Positions 1 to 6,839 of a stretch of DNA of 10,537 nucleotides are shown in pieces; position 1 is the stretch's first letter; every line of letters starts with the position of its first letter. The notes beneath the pieces are model-generated. The model worked only from the letters and a program-made list of their open reading frames with translations. It was not told where the DNA came from and searched no databases. The translations under genes and the position numbers were made by a program. This DNA comes from CAZGAQ01 sp964523405 (lineage in GTDB: Bacteria; Planctomycetota; Phycisphaerae; UBA1845; Fen-1342). Where the stretch lies: assembly GCA_964523405.1 (NCBI GenBank), contig CAZGAQ010000064.1:1-10537 (forward strand). The letters run 5' to 3'.

Positions 1-356
1 CCGACATCGACGGCGCCACCGCCAGCACCTACACCATCGACGCCGTCACCGCGGGTGATGCCGACAGCTACGACTGCGTGGTCACCAACGGCTGCGGCGC
101 CGTGCCCAGCAACGCGGCCACGCTGACCGTGACGCCGGCCGTGTGCCTCGGCGACGCGAACTGCGACGGTACGATCACCTGGCGGGATATTGACTATCTG
201 ATCACCGCGCAGAACGACAATCAGTCGGGCTGGGCGGCGCTGTTCCCAGCCGGTCCGACCTGCTCGTTCGCGAACCTGGACCTGAACGGCGATGGGCAGG
301 TGAACTGGCGTGACATCGATCCGTTCATCGCCCGGATGAACACGAACTGCCCGTAG
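1..356 (+). CDS. Secreted Ig-like/dockerin protein, C-terminal fragment
   Basis: This is the 3' end of a larger gene that starts outside the window; the first complete codon is at position 3 and 117 residues are visible. Visible residues 1 to about 48 look like the end of an Ig-like (I-set) domain: a D-x-Y-x-C pattern with Cys25, then a V-x-N-x-C-G turn and a final A-x-L-T-V strand. Residues about 52-117 hold two dockerin/EF-hand-like calcium loops, each D-x-N-x-D-G-x-[IV]-x-W-R-D. Such tails are common at the C-termini of large extracellular planctomycete proteins, and their role there (anchoring or protein-protein contact) is not settled. The frame is open to the left edge, so the internal GTG at 78 is not a real start. 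Cysteine pairs in both domains fit an exported protein. No LPXTG-like or PEP-CTERM sorting signal follows. GC-rich hairpins lie just downstream. Confidence 0.8.
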   Translation, partial: DIDGATASTYTIDAVTAGDADSYDCVVTNGCGAVPSNAATLTVTPAVCLGDANCDGTITWRDIDYLITAQNDNQSGWAALFPAGPTCSFANLDLNGDGQVNWRDIDPFIARMNTNCP

Positions 357-379
357 TCGCGTCGGGCTCCGGAGCGTAG

Positions 380-401
380 CGTCGGCCCCCCGTGGCCGAC
401 G
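380..401 (+). terminator. Hairpin after the dockerin gene
   Basis: A perfect 8-bp stem (CGTCGGCC with GGCCGACG) closes a 6-nt loop 23 nt after the stop codon of the plus-strand gene. There is no T-tract after it, so it is at best a weak or factor-assisted terminator. Confidence 0.35.
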
Positions 402-437
402 TTGAGCCGCGCCGGATCTCAACGTGCGACCAAACCA

Positions 438-473
438 GCGGCCGGCCGGCGAGCCACCTCGCCGACCGGCCGC
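438..473. terminator. Long GC-rich hairpin between convergent genes
   Basis: A 16-bp stem with one C/A mismatch (arms 438-453 and 458-473) closes a 4-nt CCAC loop. It lies between the convergent dockerin gene and the YkgJ-like gene, a usual place for a bidirectional terminator. Flanking T-runs are poor (only a short TT on the right), so efficiency without a factor is uncertain. Confidence 0.5.
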
Positions 474-509
474 GGTTATGTCCTCATCGCGTCCGTATCC
501 GCAGTCCCG

Positions 510-986
510 CTATTCCGGCAGAATCGGCAACGCGACTCCCTGCCGGTCTACGGCCGGCCCGCACCGCCGCAGCGCGCTCAGATGCACGGCCCCGCCCGCC
601 CGCCGCGGCTTCGCCTTCCCGCCCCCTTTGCGTTTGCGGGCCTGCGGCGGGTGCGCGCGCAGGTACTCGTCCAGATGCTCCGCGGCCGTGAAGTGCTGCT
701 CCCAGCCGTAGTCGCCCGAGTGATAATCGCAGTTGTCCGTCGTGTACTTGCGGCAAATCTGCGGCCGGGTCGCGTAAATCCCGCAGCGGTGATCCGGCTG
801 CAGATGCCGGCAGGGCGTATGGAAGCAGATGTACCAGTCCCCGTCTTCGACGAACACGGATACGTGCGCGTGGATCAGATACCAGCGCACGTCATCGAAC
901 TCCGCCTTCGTCTCCGGGGTTTCGATGGGCAACGCCACGTAGTTACAGCACGTCGCCGTACAGTGTTCGCACAGGTTCGCGGGCAT
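510..986 (-). CDS. YkgJ-family cysteine-cluster protein (putative Zn/Fe binding)
   Basis: This 158-residue protein carries the YkgJ/UPF0153 signature. The N-terminus has C-x2-C-x3-CC (Cys6, 9, 13, 14), later cysteines are at 54, 59, 68, 78 and 86, and the typical core C-x-I-Y-x-x-R-P-x-x-C-R spans 68-79. Family members are presumed to chelate zinc or iron; the cellular job is not known. Residues from about 112 are basic and low in complexity (an RKRKGGGKAKPRR-type stretch) and look like a disordered tail. The ATG start has a GGAG 8 nt upstream and a perfect TATAAT further up. The gene is last in the minus-strand run after pfkA (178-nt gap), so it probably has its own promoter. A second, divergent family member lies at 8313-8759. 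Confidence 0.8.
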   Translation of the reverse strand: MPANLCEHCTATCCNYVALPIETPETKAEFDDVRWYLIHAHVSVFVEDGDWYICFHTPCRHLQPDHRCGIYATRPQICRKYTTDNCDYHSGDYGWEQHFTAAEHLDEYLRAHPPQARKRKGGGKAKPRRAGGAVHLSALRRCGPAVDRQGVALPILPE

Positions 987-1036
987 CCGCGGTACTCCGA
1001 GTTACACCAGGTGCCGCCCGCCCGGGCGGCGCGGGG

Positions 1037-1042
1037 ATTATA
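1037..1042 (-). promoter_or_regulatory. -10 element upstream of the YkgJ-like gene
   Basis: A perfect TATAAT on the minus strand sits about 50 nt before the ATG at 986. No convincing -35 hexamer is seen 16-18 nt upstream and there is no TGn extension. It stands out because the surroundings are almost pure G+C. Confidence 0.4.
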
Positions 1043-1098
1043 CGCGCCCGCCCGTCTGCGCGTACGCGCTCCGCCGGCATCCCCCCACCTTGGCATCA

Positions 1099-1137
1099 CG
1101 GGCGGCCAGCCCGCCTGTCTCGGCCGGCCGCCGCCCG
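1099..1137 (-). terminator. Hairpin downstream of pfkA
   Basis: An 8-bp perfect stem (1099-1106 with 1130-1137) closes a 23-nt loop that has internal GGCC pairing options. It starts 28 nt past the pfkA stop. There is no T-tract, so the call rests on position and symmetry only. Confidence 0.3.
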
Positions 1138-1164
1138 CGCCACACGCTGATCGGAAGTACGAAT

Positions 1165-2280
1165 TTACTTCCCGTTCATGCTATCCCCCATGCACGTTCC
1201 CACCGCGCGCGCCATCGCAATCAGCGGATCATCGCTCGGCACCTTGCGCTGCCGGTTGGCCACCGACTCGATCGGCACGTCCGTGACCTTGCCGCCCTGC
1301 ATCACCGCCACGTGGTTCCATTTCTCCTCCGCCAGTAGCCGCACCGCATGAAAACCGAACCGCGTCGCCAGCACGCGATCGTACGCCACCGGCGTGCCGC
1401 CGCGCTGCACGTGTCCCAGAATCGTCGCCCGCGTCTCCCGGTGCGTGAGCCCGGCCAGTTGCTCCGACAGCACCGCGCTCACTCCCCCAAGGCGATACGG
1501 ATCGGGACTATCGTGCACGATCTTGTCAATGACCTGCTGCCCGCCGAGCGGCATCGCCCCCTCGGCCACGGCGATCAGCGTGAACGCCTTGCCGCGCCGG
1601 CTGCGCCGCTCGCACGCCTCCGCGATCACCTCGATGTCGTAGGGTAGCTCGGGGATCAGAATCACATCGCATCCGCTGGCTACCCCGGAATGTAGCGCCA
1701 ACCAGCCCGCGTTCCGCCCCATCAGCTCCACGAGCATGATCCGATGGTGACTCGAGGCCGTGCTGTGGACCCGGTCGATGCACTCGGTCGCGGTCTGGAC
1801 AGCCGTCGCAAAACCGAACGTCACTTCCGTACACATCAGGTCGTTATCAATCGTCTTCGGCACGCCGATGCACTTCACGCCGCGCTCGATCAGCCCCAAG
1901 GCGCCGCTCATCGTGCCATCCCCCCCGATACACACGACCGCATCGAGCTGATTCTCTTCGATGTGCTCGATGACTCGGTCGGTCACATCTTCCCAGATCG
2001 GCGTGCCGTCGGCCTTCTTGCCCGTCGCGAACTTCGCCGGGTTCGCGCGGTTGCTCGTGCCCAAAATCGTCCCGCCGGCCGTCAGCAGGTTCGACACGTC
2101 GTCGCTGGTCAGCGGCCGCATGCGGTTGCGAATCAGCCCGAGGAAACCGTCCTCGATACCCATGACCTCGACGCCGAGTTGCGAGATCGCCGCGCGCGTC
2201 ACCACGCGAATCACCGCGTTGAGCCCCGGACAATCGCCGCCACCCGTCAGTACTCCGATCCGCGCGAGCTTGGCCGCCAT
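1165..2280 (-). CDS. pfkA: 6-phosphofructokinase
   Basis: This enzyme phosphorylates fructose 6-phosphate to fructose 1,6-bisphosphate in glycolysis, in the cytoplasm. The 371-residue protein shows the whole family pattern: the N-terminal GGG-D-C-x-G-x-N loop (13-21), GGDGT (119-123), PKTIDND (141-147, with Asp145 in the place of the catalytic base), MGR (187-189), AEG (239-241), and R284 then LGHVQRGG (288-295) for substrate binding. Gly122 matches the ATP-type residue (Gly104 in E. coli), while PPi enzymes have Asp there. Lys142 matches the Lys found in PPi enzymes and in some ATP enzymes (E. coli has Gly124). ATP use is therefore more likely but not proven. The ATG start is fixed by a strong GGAGGTGA just upstream. 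It lies 187 nt after fabG in the same direction, so it could be read through from the fab operon or have its own promoter. Confidence 0.95.
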   Translation of the reverse strand: MAAKLARIGVLTGGGDCPGLNAVIRVVTRAAISQLGVEVMGIEDGFLGLIRNRMRPLTSDDVSNLLTAGGTILGTSNRANPAKFATGKKADGTPIWEDVTDRVIEHIEENQLDAVVCIGGDGTMSGALGLIERGVKCIGVPKTIDNDLMCTEVTFGFATAVQTATECIDRVHSTASSHHRIMLVELMGRNAGWLALHSGVASGCDVILIPELPYDIEVIAEACERRSRRGKAFTLIAVAEGAMPLGGQQVIDKIVHDSPDPYRLGGVSAVLSEQLAGLTHRETRATILGHVQRGGTPVAYDRVLATRFGFHAVRLLAEEKWNHVAVMQGGKVTDVPIESVANRQRKVPSDDPLIAMARAVGTCMGDSMNGK

Positions 2281-2283
2281 TCG

Positions 2284-2291
2284 TCACCTCC
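2284..2291 (-). promoter_or_regulatory. Strong Shine-Dalgarno of pfkA
   Basis: GGAGGTGA lies 3 nt from the ATG, with its GGAGG core 6 nt away. It is among the best matches to the anti-SD in the window and settles the start at 2280. Confidence 0.8.
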
Positions 2292-2344
2292 GCAGAGCCG
2301 TAAACCGAGCGCAACCGGTTGGCGCATAAGCCGCTTAGGACAAG

Positions 2345-2367
2345 ACACCTGCGCCCGGGCGCAGTGT
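2345..2367. terminator. Palindrome in the fabG-pfkA gap
   Basis: A perfect 16-nt palindrome (CTGCGCCCGGGCGCAG, 2349-2364) gains three more base pairs if one C at 2348 is bulged. As RNA it would form a stem with a 4-nt loop. It sits about 100 nt after the fabG stop and 65 nt before the pfkA start. It may be a terminator or attenuator of the fab operon or a protein-binding dyad; there is no T-tract. Confidence 0.35.
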
Positions 2368-2467
2368 AGCGTACCGCGTCCGATAAACCAGTGGTCGCCT
2401 CAGCGATACTCTATCGGCAATTTCCCCCGCTCGCGTCAGCCGCTCGGCCCGCCCCCCCCGGACACGC

Positions 2468-3217
2468 CTACATATGCAACCCGCCGTCCACCACGAACAC
2501 CTGCCCGGTGATGTACGCGGACTCCGCGCTCGCCAGGAACGCCACCACCCCCGCGATCTCCTCCGGCTTGCCGAACCGCTGCAGCGGAATCAGCGGCCTG
2601 ACCTGCTCCTTCAGCTTCTCCGGCAGATCGTTGGTCATGTCCGTCTCGATGAAGCCCGGCGCCACCGCGTTGCACGTCACACCCCGCCGCGCCAGCTCCT
2701 TCGCCGTCGCCTTGGTCATCCCGATCAGCCCGGCCTTCGCCGCCGAGTAGTTCGCCTGCCCCGGATTTCCCATCAGCCCCGACACGCTCGCAATGTTGAT
2801 GATCCGCCCACGCCGCGCCCGCACCATGTGCCGGCTCACCGCCCGCATCGTCAGGAACGCCGCCCGCAGATTCGTGTTCAGCACCGCATCGAACTGCTCG
2901 TCTTCCATGCTCATCAGCAGCCCGTCGCGCGTGATCCCCGCGTTGTTCACCAGAATGTCCAGCCGACCGTACTTCTCCTCGGTCTCGTCCACCAGCTTGT
3001 TCACGGCTTCCCGGTCCGTCACGTCCAGCGCCACCGGCACGATCCGTGCAGCGCAGTCCGCCGCGCTTTCCTTGACCCACGCCGCCGTCCGCTCCGTGCT
3101 GCGCGCCGCCGCCAACACCGTCGCACCATGCTGCGCAAGCCTTTGGCAGATGGCCGCGCCAATCCCACGGGAACCCCCCGTCACGATCGCGACCTGCTTC
3201 TCAAGGCTGAGACACAT
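2468..3217 (-). CDS. fabG: 3-oxoacyl-[ACP] reductase FabG
   Basis: FabG reduces 3-oxoacyl-ACP to 3-hydroxyacyl-ACP with NADPH, the first reduction of each fatty acid elongation cycle. The 249-residue protein is a classical short-chain dehydrogenase: the TGGSRGIG nucleotide loop (13-20), NNAG (91-94), catalytic Ser144, and Tyr157 with Lys161 in Y-x-x-x-K, plus NPGQANYSAAKAG and the usual C-terminal G-Q-V-x-x-V-D-G-G. The ATG at 3217 is chosen over an in-frame start 54 codons upstream, because the longer form only adds Arg/Pro-rich residues that overlap fabD. GGGAGA lies 6 nt before this ATG. The gene starts 14 nt after the fabD stop. acpP does not follow it. Confidence 0.96.
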   Translation of the reverse strand: MCLSLEKQVAIVTGGSRGIGAAICQRLAQHGATVLAAARSTERTAAWVKESAADCAARIVPVALDVTDREAVNKLVDETEEKYGRLDILVNNAGITRDGLLMSMEDEQFDAVLNTNLRAAFLTMRAVSRHMVRARRGRIINIASVSGLMGNPGQANYSAAKAGLIGMTKATAKELARRGVTCNAVAPGFIETDMTNDLPEKLKEQVRPLIPLQRFGKPEEIAGVVAFLASAESAYITGQVFVVDGGLHM

Positions 3218-3231
3218 GACGGATCTCCCGT

Positions 3232-4161
3232 TCAGTGACCGGCCGCAAGGTCTGCGGCCGTGCTGAGGTTCGTCGTCGGGGTGGCGCGGCTGATCTTCTT
3301 CATCATGCCGGTCAGGTGGCGGTTCGGGCCGATTTCCCAAAACGCACCGCAGCCGTCCGCCAGCAGCCGCGCCACGCACGCCTGCCAGCGCACCGGGCTG
3401 ACGACCTGCCGGTACAGCGCTTCGCGCATCGCGTCCGGCGTGGTGTGATACTGCGCGTTCACGTTCGAGATCACGCGCACGCGCGGCGGGCGAAACTCCG
3501 TCGCCGCCAGCACGTCGCGCAGCCCTTCCGCCGCGGGCCGCATGTGCTCGCTGTGAAACGCCCCCGCCACTTTCAACGGCACCGCCTTCAGTCCAAGTTC
3601 ACCGGCGGCCGCCGCGGCCGCTTCGCAGGCGCCCAGGTCACCGGAAATCACAATTTGGCCCGGGCAGTTGAAATTGGCCGGCTGCACGCGGCCACTGCTG
3701 GCCACGCGCTCACATAGCGCCAGCGCCTTCTCCTCATCCGCCCCCAACAGCGAGACCATGCCGCCGCGGCTCGCCTGGGCCGCCTGCTGCATGAGCTGCC
3801 CGCGCCGCGCCACCAGCCGCAGCGCGTCCGCGAACGACACCGCATCCGCCAGGTGCAGCGCCGTGTACTCGCCCAGGCTCAGCCCGCCCATCGCCACGAA
3901 CGCGTCCGCCGGCACGCGCCCGCACGCCACGGCCGCGCGATACAGCGCGACGCTCGTGGTGAAAATCGCCGGCTGCTGAATGTCCGTCGCGTCCAGCCGC
4001 TCCGCCGGACCTTCGAAGCACAGCGCCGACAGCCCAAAGCCCAGAATCTCGTCAGCCTGCGCAAAGGTCTGCGCCGCCGCCGGGTGCGCGGCGGCCACGT
4101 CGCGCCCCATCCCGACGAGCTGGGCCCCCTGCCCTGGATAGATGGCGGCGAAGCTCGTCAT
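3232..4161 (-). CDS. fabD: Malonyl-CoA:ACP transacylase FabD
   Basis: FabD moves malonyl from CoA to acyl carrier protein, making the extender unit for fatty acid synthesis. The 309 residues match the usual family length. Visible are G-Q-G-A-Q (10-14), the nucleophile elbow G-L-S-L-G-E (93-98, Ser95), Arg120 in A-R-R-G-x-L-M-Q for malonyl carboxylate binding, and catalytic His203 in G-A-F-H-S. The residue before the nucleophile is Leu; most FabD enzymes have His there (GHSLGE). The rest of the active site is intact, so the enzyme is expected to work. The ATG lies one nucleotide after the fabH stop (TAACATG), with GAGGGT inside the end of fabH, which implies translational coupling. Confidence 0.96.
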   Translation of the reverse strand: MTSFAAIYPGQGAQLVGMGRDVAAAHPAAAQTFAQADEILGFGLSALCFEGPAERLDATDIQQPAIFTTSVALYRAAVACGRVPADAFVAMGGLSLGEYTALHLADAVSFADALRLVARRGQLMQQAAQASRGGMVSLLGADEEKALALCERVASSGRVQPANFNCPGQIVISGDLGACEAAAAAAGELGLKAVPLKVAGAFHSEHMRPAAEGLRDVLAATEFRPPRVRVISNVNAQYHTTPDAMREALYRQVVSPVRWQACVARLLADGCGAFWEIGPNRHLTGMMKKISRATPTTNLSTAADLAAGH

Positions 4162-4162
4162 G

Positions 4163-5155
4163 TTAGACCCTCAGCAGGACGGAACCCCAGGTCAGCCCGG
4201 CCCCGAATGCCACCAGCATGACCAGGTCGCCGGACTTGATCCGCCCGCTCGCGCGGGCTTCGTGTAGCGCCACCGCCACCGATGCCGCGGACGTATTGCC
4301 GTAGCGATCGATGTTGATCACCACCTTGTCGAGCGGAATGCCGGCCTTGTCAACAGCCGACTCGATGATCCGCAGATTCGACTGGTGCGGGATCAGCAGC
4401 GCCACTTCGTCCACGTCCACGCCGGCATCCGCGCACGTCTGCTCAATCACATGCTGCATCTGCGTAACCGCGAACTTGTACACCTCGCGTCCCTGCATAC
4501 GCATGTAGTGCAGCCGCTCGTTGACGGTCCGCACCGAGGCCGGCTCCCGCGCGCCGCCGGCGGGTATATAGATCAGCCGTCCGCGGTTCCCGTCCGCGCC
4601 CCAATTCGCCGCCAACACCTGCCGCTGCCCGTCGGCCGGCACGCGCAGCACCGCGGCCGCCGCCGCGTCCCCGAACAGAATGCACGTCCCGCGGTCCTGG
4701 GGATCCGTAATGTTCGAGAGCGTCTCCGCCCCCACCACCAGCACCGTCTTCGCCAGCCCCGTCGTCAGGTGCTGCGCGCCGTGGATGAACGCCCAGACGA
4801 AGCCGCTGCACGCCGCCGCCAGGTCGTACCCCGGTATCCAGCGGCAGCCCAGTTCCGCCTGCAGCAGGCAGCCCGTGGCGGGCAACTGATGCTCCGGTGT
4901 GATCGTCGCAAAGACAATCACATCGATGTCCTGGGCCGTCAGACCGGCGCTGCGCAGCGCGGCCTGGCACGCCTGCTTGGCCATCAGTAGCGTGGATTCC
5001 CCCTGGCCGACATAGCGCCGTTCACGAATGCCCGTGCGCTGCACGATCCACTCGTTCGAAGTCTCCACCTGCCGCGCCAGGTCCTCGTTGGTGACCACCC
5101 GCGTCGGCAGGTAGGCGCCCGTGCCGACGATTTCGACCGGCCAGCCCAGCCTCAT
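4163..5155 (-). CDS. fabH: 3-oxoacyl-[ACP] synthase III FabH
   Basis: FabH condenses acetyl-CoA (or another short acyl-CoA) with malonyl-ACP to start fatty acid chains. The 330-residue protein has the thiolase-fold Cys-His-Asn triad: Cys116 in A-A-A-C-S-G-F, His257 in I-P-H-Q-S-N, and Asn287 in D-R-Y-G-N-T-S-A-A-S. The N-terminal I-x-G-T-G-x-Y-L-P and the E-W-I-x-x-R-T-G-I segment (35-43) are typical. The C-terminal G-A-G-L-T-W-G-S is intact. Its ATG overlaps the plsX TGA stop (ATGA), so translation is probably coupled to plsX. Primer preference (straight or branched) cannot be read from the sequence. Confidence 0.97.
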   Translation of the reverse strand: MRLGWPVEIVGTGAYLPTRVVTNEDLARQVETSNEWIVQRTGIRERRYVGQGESTLLMAKQACQAALRSAGLTAQDIDVIVFATITPEHQLPATGCLLQAELGCRWIPGYDLAAACSGFVWAFIHGAQHLTTGLAKTVLVVGAETLSNITDPQDRGTCILFGDAAAAAVLRVPADGQRQVLAANWGADGNRGRLIYIPAGGAREPASVRTVNERLHYMRMQGREVYKFAVTQMQHVIEQTCADAGVDVDEVALLIPHQSNLRIIESAVDKAGIPLDKVVINIDRYGNTSAASVAVALHEARASGRIKSGDLVMLVAFGAGLTWGSVLLRV

Positions 5156-6159
5156 GATGTGTACCCGCGCGGCTCACCCAGCTTCTGGGTGATCGCGGTT
5201 GTCAGGTCCAGACGCACCTGCTCAACCGCCACGCGCAGTGCGTTGGCGATGGCCCGGCGGTCACTGCGTCCGTGGCAGATGATCGCCACGCCGCGGAGCC
5301 CCAGCAGCGGCGCGCCGCCATACTCCGCGAAGTCATGCCGCTTCCAGATGCGCTCCACGATCGGCGTGAACCGCGGCAGCAGCTCCTGGCTCTCTTCCTT
5401 GATCTCGTGCACGATGGTCTTGAACAGCCCTTCGGCCAGACCCTCGGTCAGCTTCAAGATGACGTTGCCGACGAATCCGTCGCACACCGCCACGTCGCAG
5501 GCCCCCCCGAAAATGTCCCGCCCTTCCAGGTTCCCCACAAAGTGCAGCCCCTTGTCCTCCCGGATCAGCGCGCCCGCCTCCTTCACCAGCGGATTGCCCT
5601 TGCCGGCCTCCTCGCCGATCGAGATCAGTCCCACCCGGGGTTCCGCCACCTTCAGAATCAGCCGCGAATACAGCGCCGCAATCATCGCGTATTCGTGCAG
5701 GTGATGCGGCTTCGGCGTCGTGTTCGCCCCCACGTCGCAAATCACCACCGGACCATGAAACGTCGGCATCACCACCCCGATGCCCGGCCGACTCACCCCT
5801 TCGATCGGGCCGATCCTGAGTTGGCACGCCGCTGCGAACGCACCCGTGTTGCCCGCCGAGATCACCGCGTGCAGCTTGCCCTTACCCGCTGCCGCGGCCA
5901 TCAGCACAATGCTCGACTCTCGCTTCTGGCGCAACGCATCGATCGGCGACTCGTCCATGGCGATCGCCTGCGGCGCATCCGCCAACGTCACGCGCGGATC
6001 GTCCAGACCGATTTCCTTGCACTCCGCCGCGATGCGCGCCTGCGGGCCGTACAGCACCACCTCGTCCTGCGGACCGAGGAAGCGCAGCCCTTCCCGCGTA
6101 CCTTGTATAATCTCCCGCGGCGCAAAGTCGCCGCCCATCGCATCCATGCCGATCCGCAC
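5152..6159 (-). CDS. plsX: Phosphate acyltransferase PlsX
   Basis: PlsX converts acyl-ACP and phosphate to acyl-phosphate, the acyl donor for PlsY in phospholipid synthesis; it is a peripheral membrane enzyme. The 335 residues show D-A-M-G-G-D (6-11), S-A-G-N-T-G (101-106), V-G-A-N-T-T-P-K (143-150), G-N-L-E-G-R-D-I-F (209-217), C-D-G-F-V-G-N (226-232) and Y-G-G-A-P-L-L-G (280-287). The start is a GTG at 6159. AGGAGA lies 7 nt upstream and overlaps the rpmF stop codon, and this start gives the family-typical M-R-I-G-x-D-A-M-G-G-D. The ATG at 6147 would cut off the first strand. Its stop overlaps the fabH start. Confidence 0.96.
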   Translation of the reverse strand: MRIGMDAMGGDFAPREIIQGTREGLRFLGPQDEVVLYGPQARIAAECKEIGLDDPRVTLADAPQAIAMDESPIDALRQKRESSIVLMAAAAGKGKLHAVISAGNTGAFAAACQLRIGPIEGVSRPGIGVVMPTFHGPVVICDVGANTTPKPHHLHEYAMIAALYSRLILKVAEPRVGLISIGEEAGKGNPLVKEAGALIREDKGLHFVGNLEGRDIFGGACDVAVCDGFVGNVILKLTEGLAEGLFKTIVHEIKEESQELLPRFTPIVERIWKRHDFAEYGGAPLLGLRGVAIICHGRSDRRAIANALRVAVEQVRLDLTTAITQKLGEPRGYTS

Positions 6160-6170
6160 TGAATCGTCTC

Positions 6171-6356
6171 CTATGACTCTTCGGTGCCGACCTTAACCCG
6201 TGTGCGGGCATTGACGTAGCCGCAGTTCGTACACGCCGCGTGCGGTAGCTTGGCTTGGCCGCACTGCGGACAACTGATCAGGTGGACGGCCCGCAGCGCG
6301 TGGTGGGCTCGCCGCGTCCGCTTGCGCATCTTGCTCTTCTTCGTAACCGGTAGCAT
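6171..6356 (-). CDS. rpmF: Ribosomal protein L32 (bL32)
   Basis: This is a large-subunit ribosomal protein of 61 residues. The N-terminus is strongly basic (V-T-K-K-S-K-M-R-K-R-T-R-R), followed by the zinc-ribbon form with Cys29, Cys32, Cys42 and Cys45 (C-x2-C-x9-C-x2-C) and the typical C-G-Y-V-N. It is thus the zinc-binding (C+) variant; the zinc-free paralogue seen in some genomes is not here. GGGAGAAG precedes the ATG. The TAG stop lies inside the Shine-Dalgarno of plsX 11 nt ahead of its start, so the two are coupled. The yceD/DUF177 gene often found before rpmF is absent. Confidence 0.96.
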   Translation of the reverse strand: MLPVTKKSKMRKRTRRAHHALRAVHLISCPQCGQAKLPHAACTNCGYVNARTRVKVGTEES

Positions 6357-6370
6357 CGCTTCTCCCGACG

Positions 6371-6423
6371 GCGCCGGCCTCTCACCGGCGCAGACTGAAC
6401 ATCAAGCGGCGCCGCAGCGCCGC
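6371..6423 (-). promoter_or_regulatory. Two tandem hairpins in the rpmF leader
   Basis: Two perfect 7-bp GC-rich stems lie between the likely promoter and rpmF: 6406-6412 with 6417-6423 (4-nt loop) and 6371-6377 with 6385-6391 (7-nt loop). The second ends 4 nt before the rpmF Shine-Dalgarno (6359-6366). They could control translation of L32 or simply reflect GC-rich sequence. Confidence 0.35.
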
Positions 6424-6454
6424 CAAGGGTGGCCGAATCCGTTAAGAACCCCAA

Positions 6455-6483
6455 AACGTACGCGGATTGCGCGATGCTGTCAA
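6455..6483 (-). promoter_or_regulatory. Candidate promoter of the rpmF-fab operon
   Basis: The minus strand has a perfect TTGACA (6483-6478), a 17-nt spacer and TACGTT (6460-6455). The -35 and spacing are ideal; the -10 matches only 3 of 6. Expected transcription start is near 6448, giving a leader of about 90 nt. Confidence 0.45.
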
Positions 6484-6565
6484 GGTGCAAACCGCCCCGC
6501 TCCCGCCGCGCAGCACCCCGCCCCCCGCCACTTGCCCACCAGACCCGCCCACTCTCCCTACGCGA

Positions 6566-6778
6566 CTAGGCCCGCCGTTGCCGCGGCAGCGGATGCAACT
6601 CGCGCACCAGCCCCTCGACGACCGCCACGATACCGCGGCTCAGGTCGTACTGCCCCGCCGCCAGCGCACGCCGAACCGCGAATACACGTGCGGCCGTTCC
6701 CGCCCGGCCTGTGGGTTGGGCGGTCTGCCGGACGGCCGCGGTCCTCTCGCGTGGGCCTTTTGCTGCTTCCCGGCTCAC
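6566..6778 (-). CDS. Small FlgM-like protein (possible anti-sigma factor)
   Basis: This 70-residue protein has a disordered, basic N-terminus (to about residue 29) and then a short helical segment, A-R-V-F-A-V-R-R-A-L-A-A-G-Q-Y-D, followed by A-V-V-E-G-L-V-R-E-L. The pattern R-V-x-x-[IV]-R-x-x-[IL]-x-x-G-x-Y, then a second amphipathic helix, resembles the C-terminal sigma-28-binding part of FlgM, the flagellar anti-sigma factor. This is pattern matching over about 35 residues, so it is tentative. The start is a GTG: the frame has an in-frame TGA a few codons upstream, and AAGGA lies about 7 nt before the GTG. No flagellar genes are visible in the window. An exact sigma-28-type -10 (GCCGATAA) is found about 60 nt upstream. 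Confidence 0.5.
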   Translation of the reverse strand: MSREAAKGPRERTAAVRQTAQPTGRAGTAARVFAVRRALAAGQYDLSRGIVAVVEGLVRELHPLPRQRRA

Positions 6779-6810
6779 AAACTCTTCCTTTCAAAGTGCA
6801 CGACGTTCAT
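6775..6810 (-). other. Possible 11-codon leader peptide before the FlgM-like gene
   Basis: An ATG at 6810 opens a short frame (M-N-V-V-H-F-E-R-K-S-L) whose TGA overlaps the GTG of the FlgM-like gene (GTGA). The FlgM-like Shine-Dalgarno lies inside it. Its own ribosome site is weak (GGTG 2 nt away), so translation is unproven. Confidence 0.2.
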
Positions 6811-6839
6811 TTCACCGTGCTCGAACTCGCCACCATGTT

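Noticed and set aside
402..1286. Long plus-strand open frame opposite the YkgJ-like gene and the end of pfkA
   Set aside because: It is Arg/Pro/Ala-rich with no recognisable motifs, spans two genes on the other strand, and is expected from high GC.
2411..2418. GCCGATAG on the minus strand, 7 of 8 to the sigma-28 -10
   Set aside because: No TAAA-like -35 lies at 15 nt, and it lies just after the fabG stop with no matching gene logic.
3218..3379. Longer fabG frame with 54 extra N-terminal residues
   Set aside because: The extension overlaps fabD, is Arg/Pro-rich and lacks family similarity; the ATG at 3217 has a good Shine-Dalgarno.
5272..6162. 296-codon plus-strand open frame opposite plsX
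   Set aside because: It is rich in Arg, His and Gln, with no family features, and mirrors the GC-biased codon positions of plsX.
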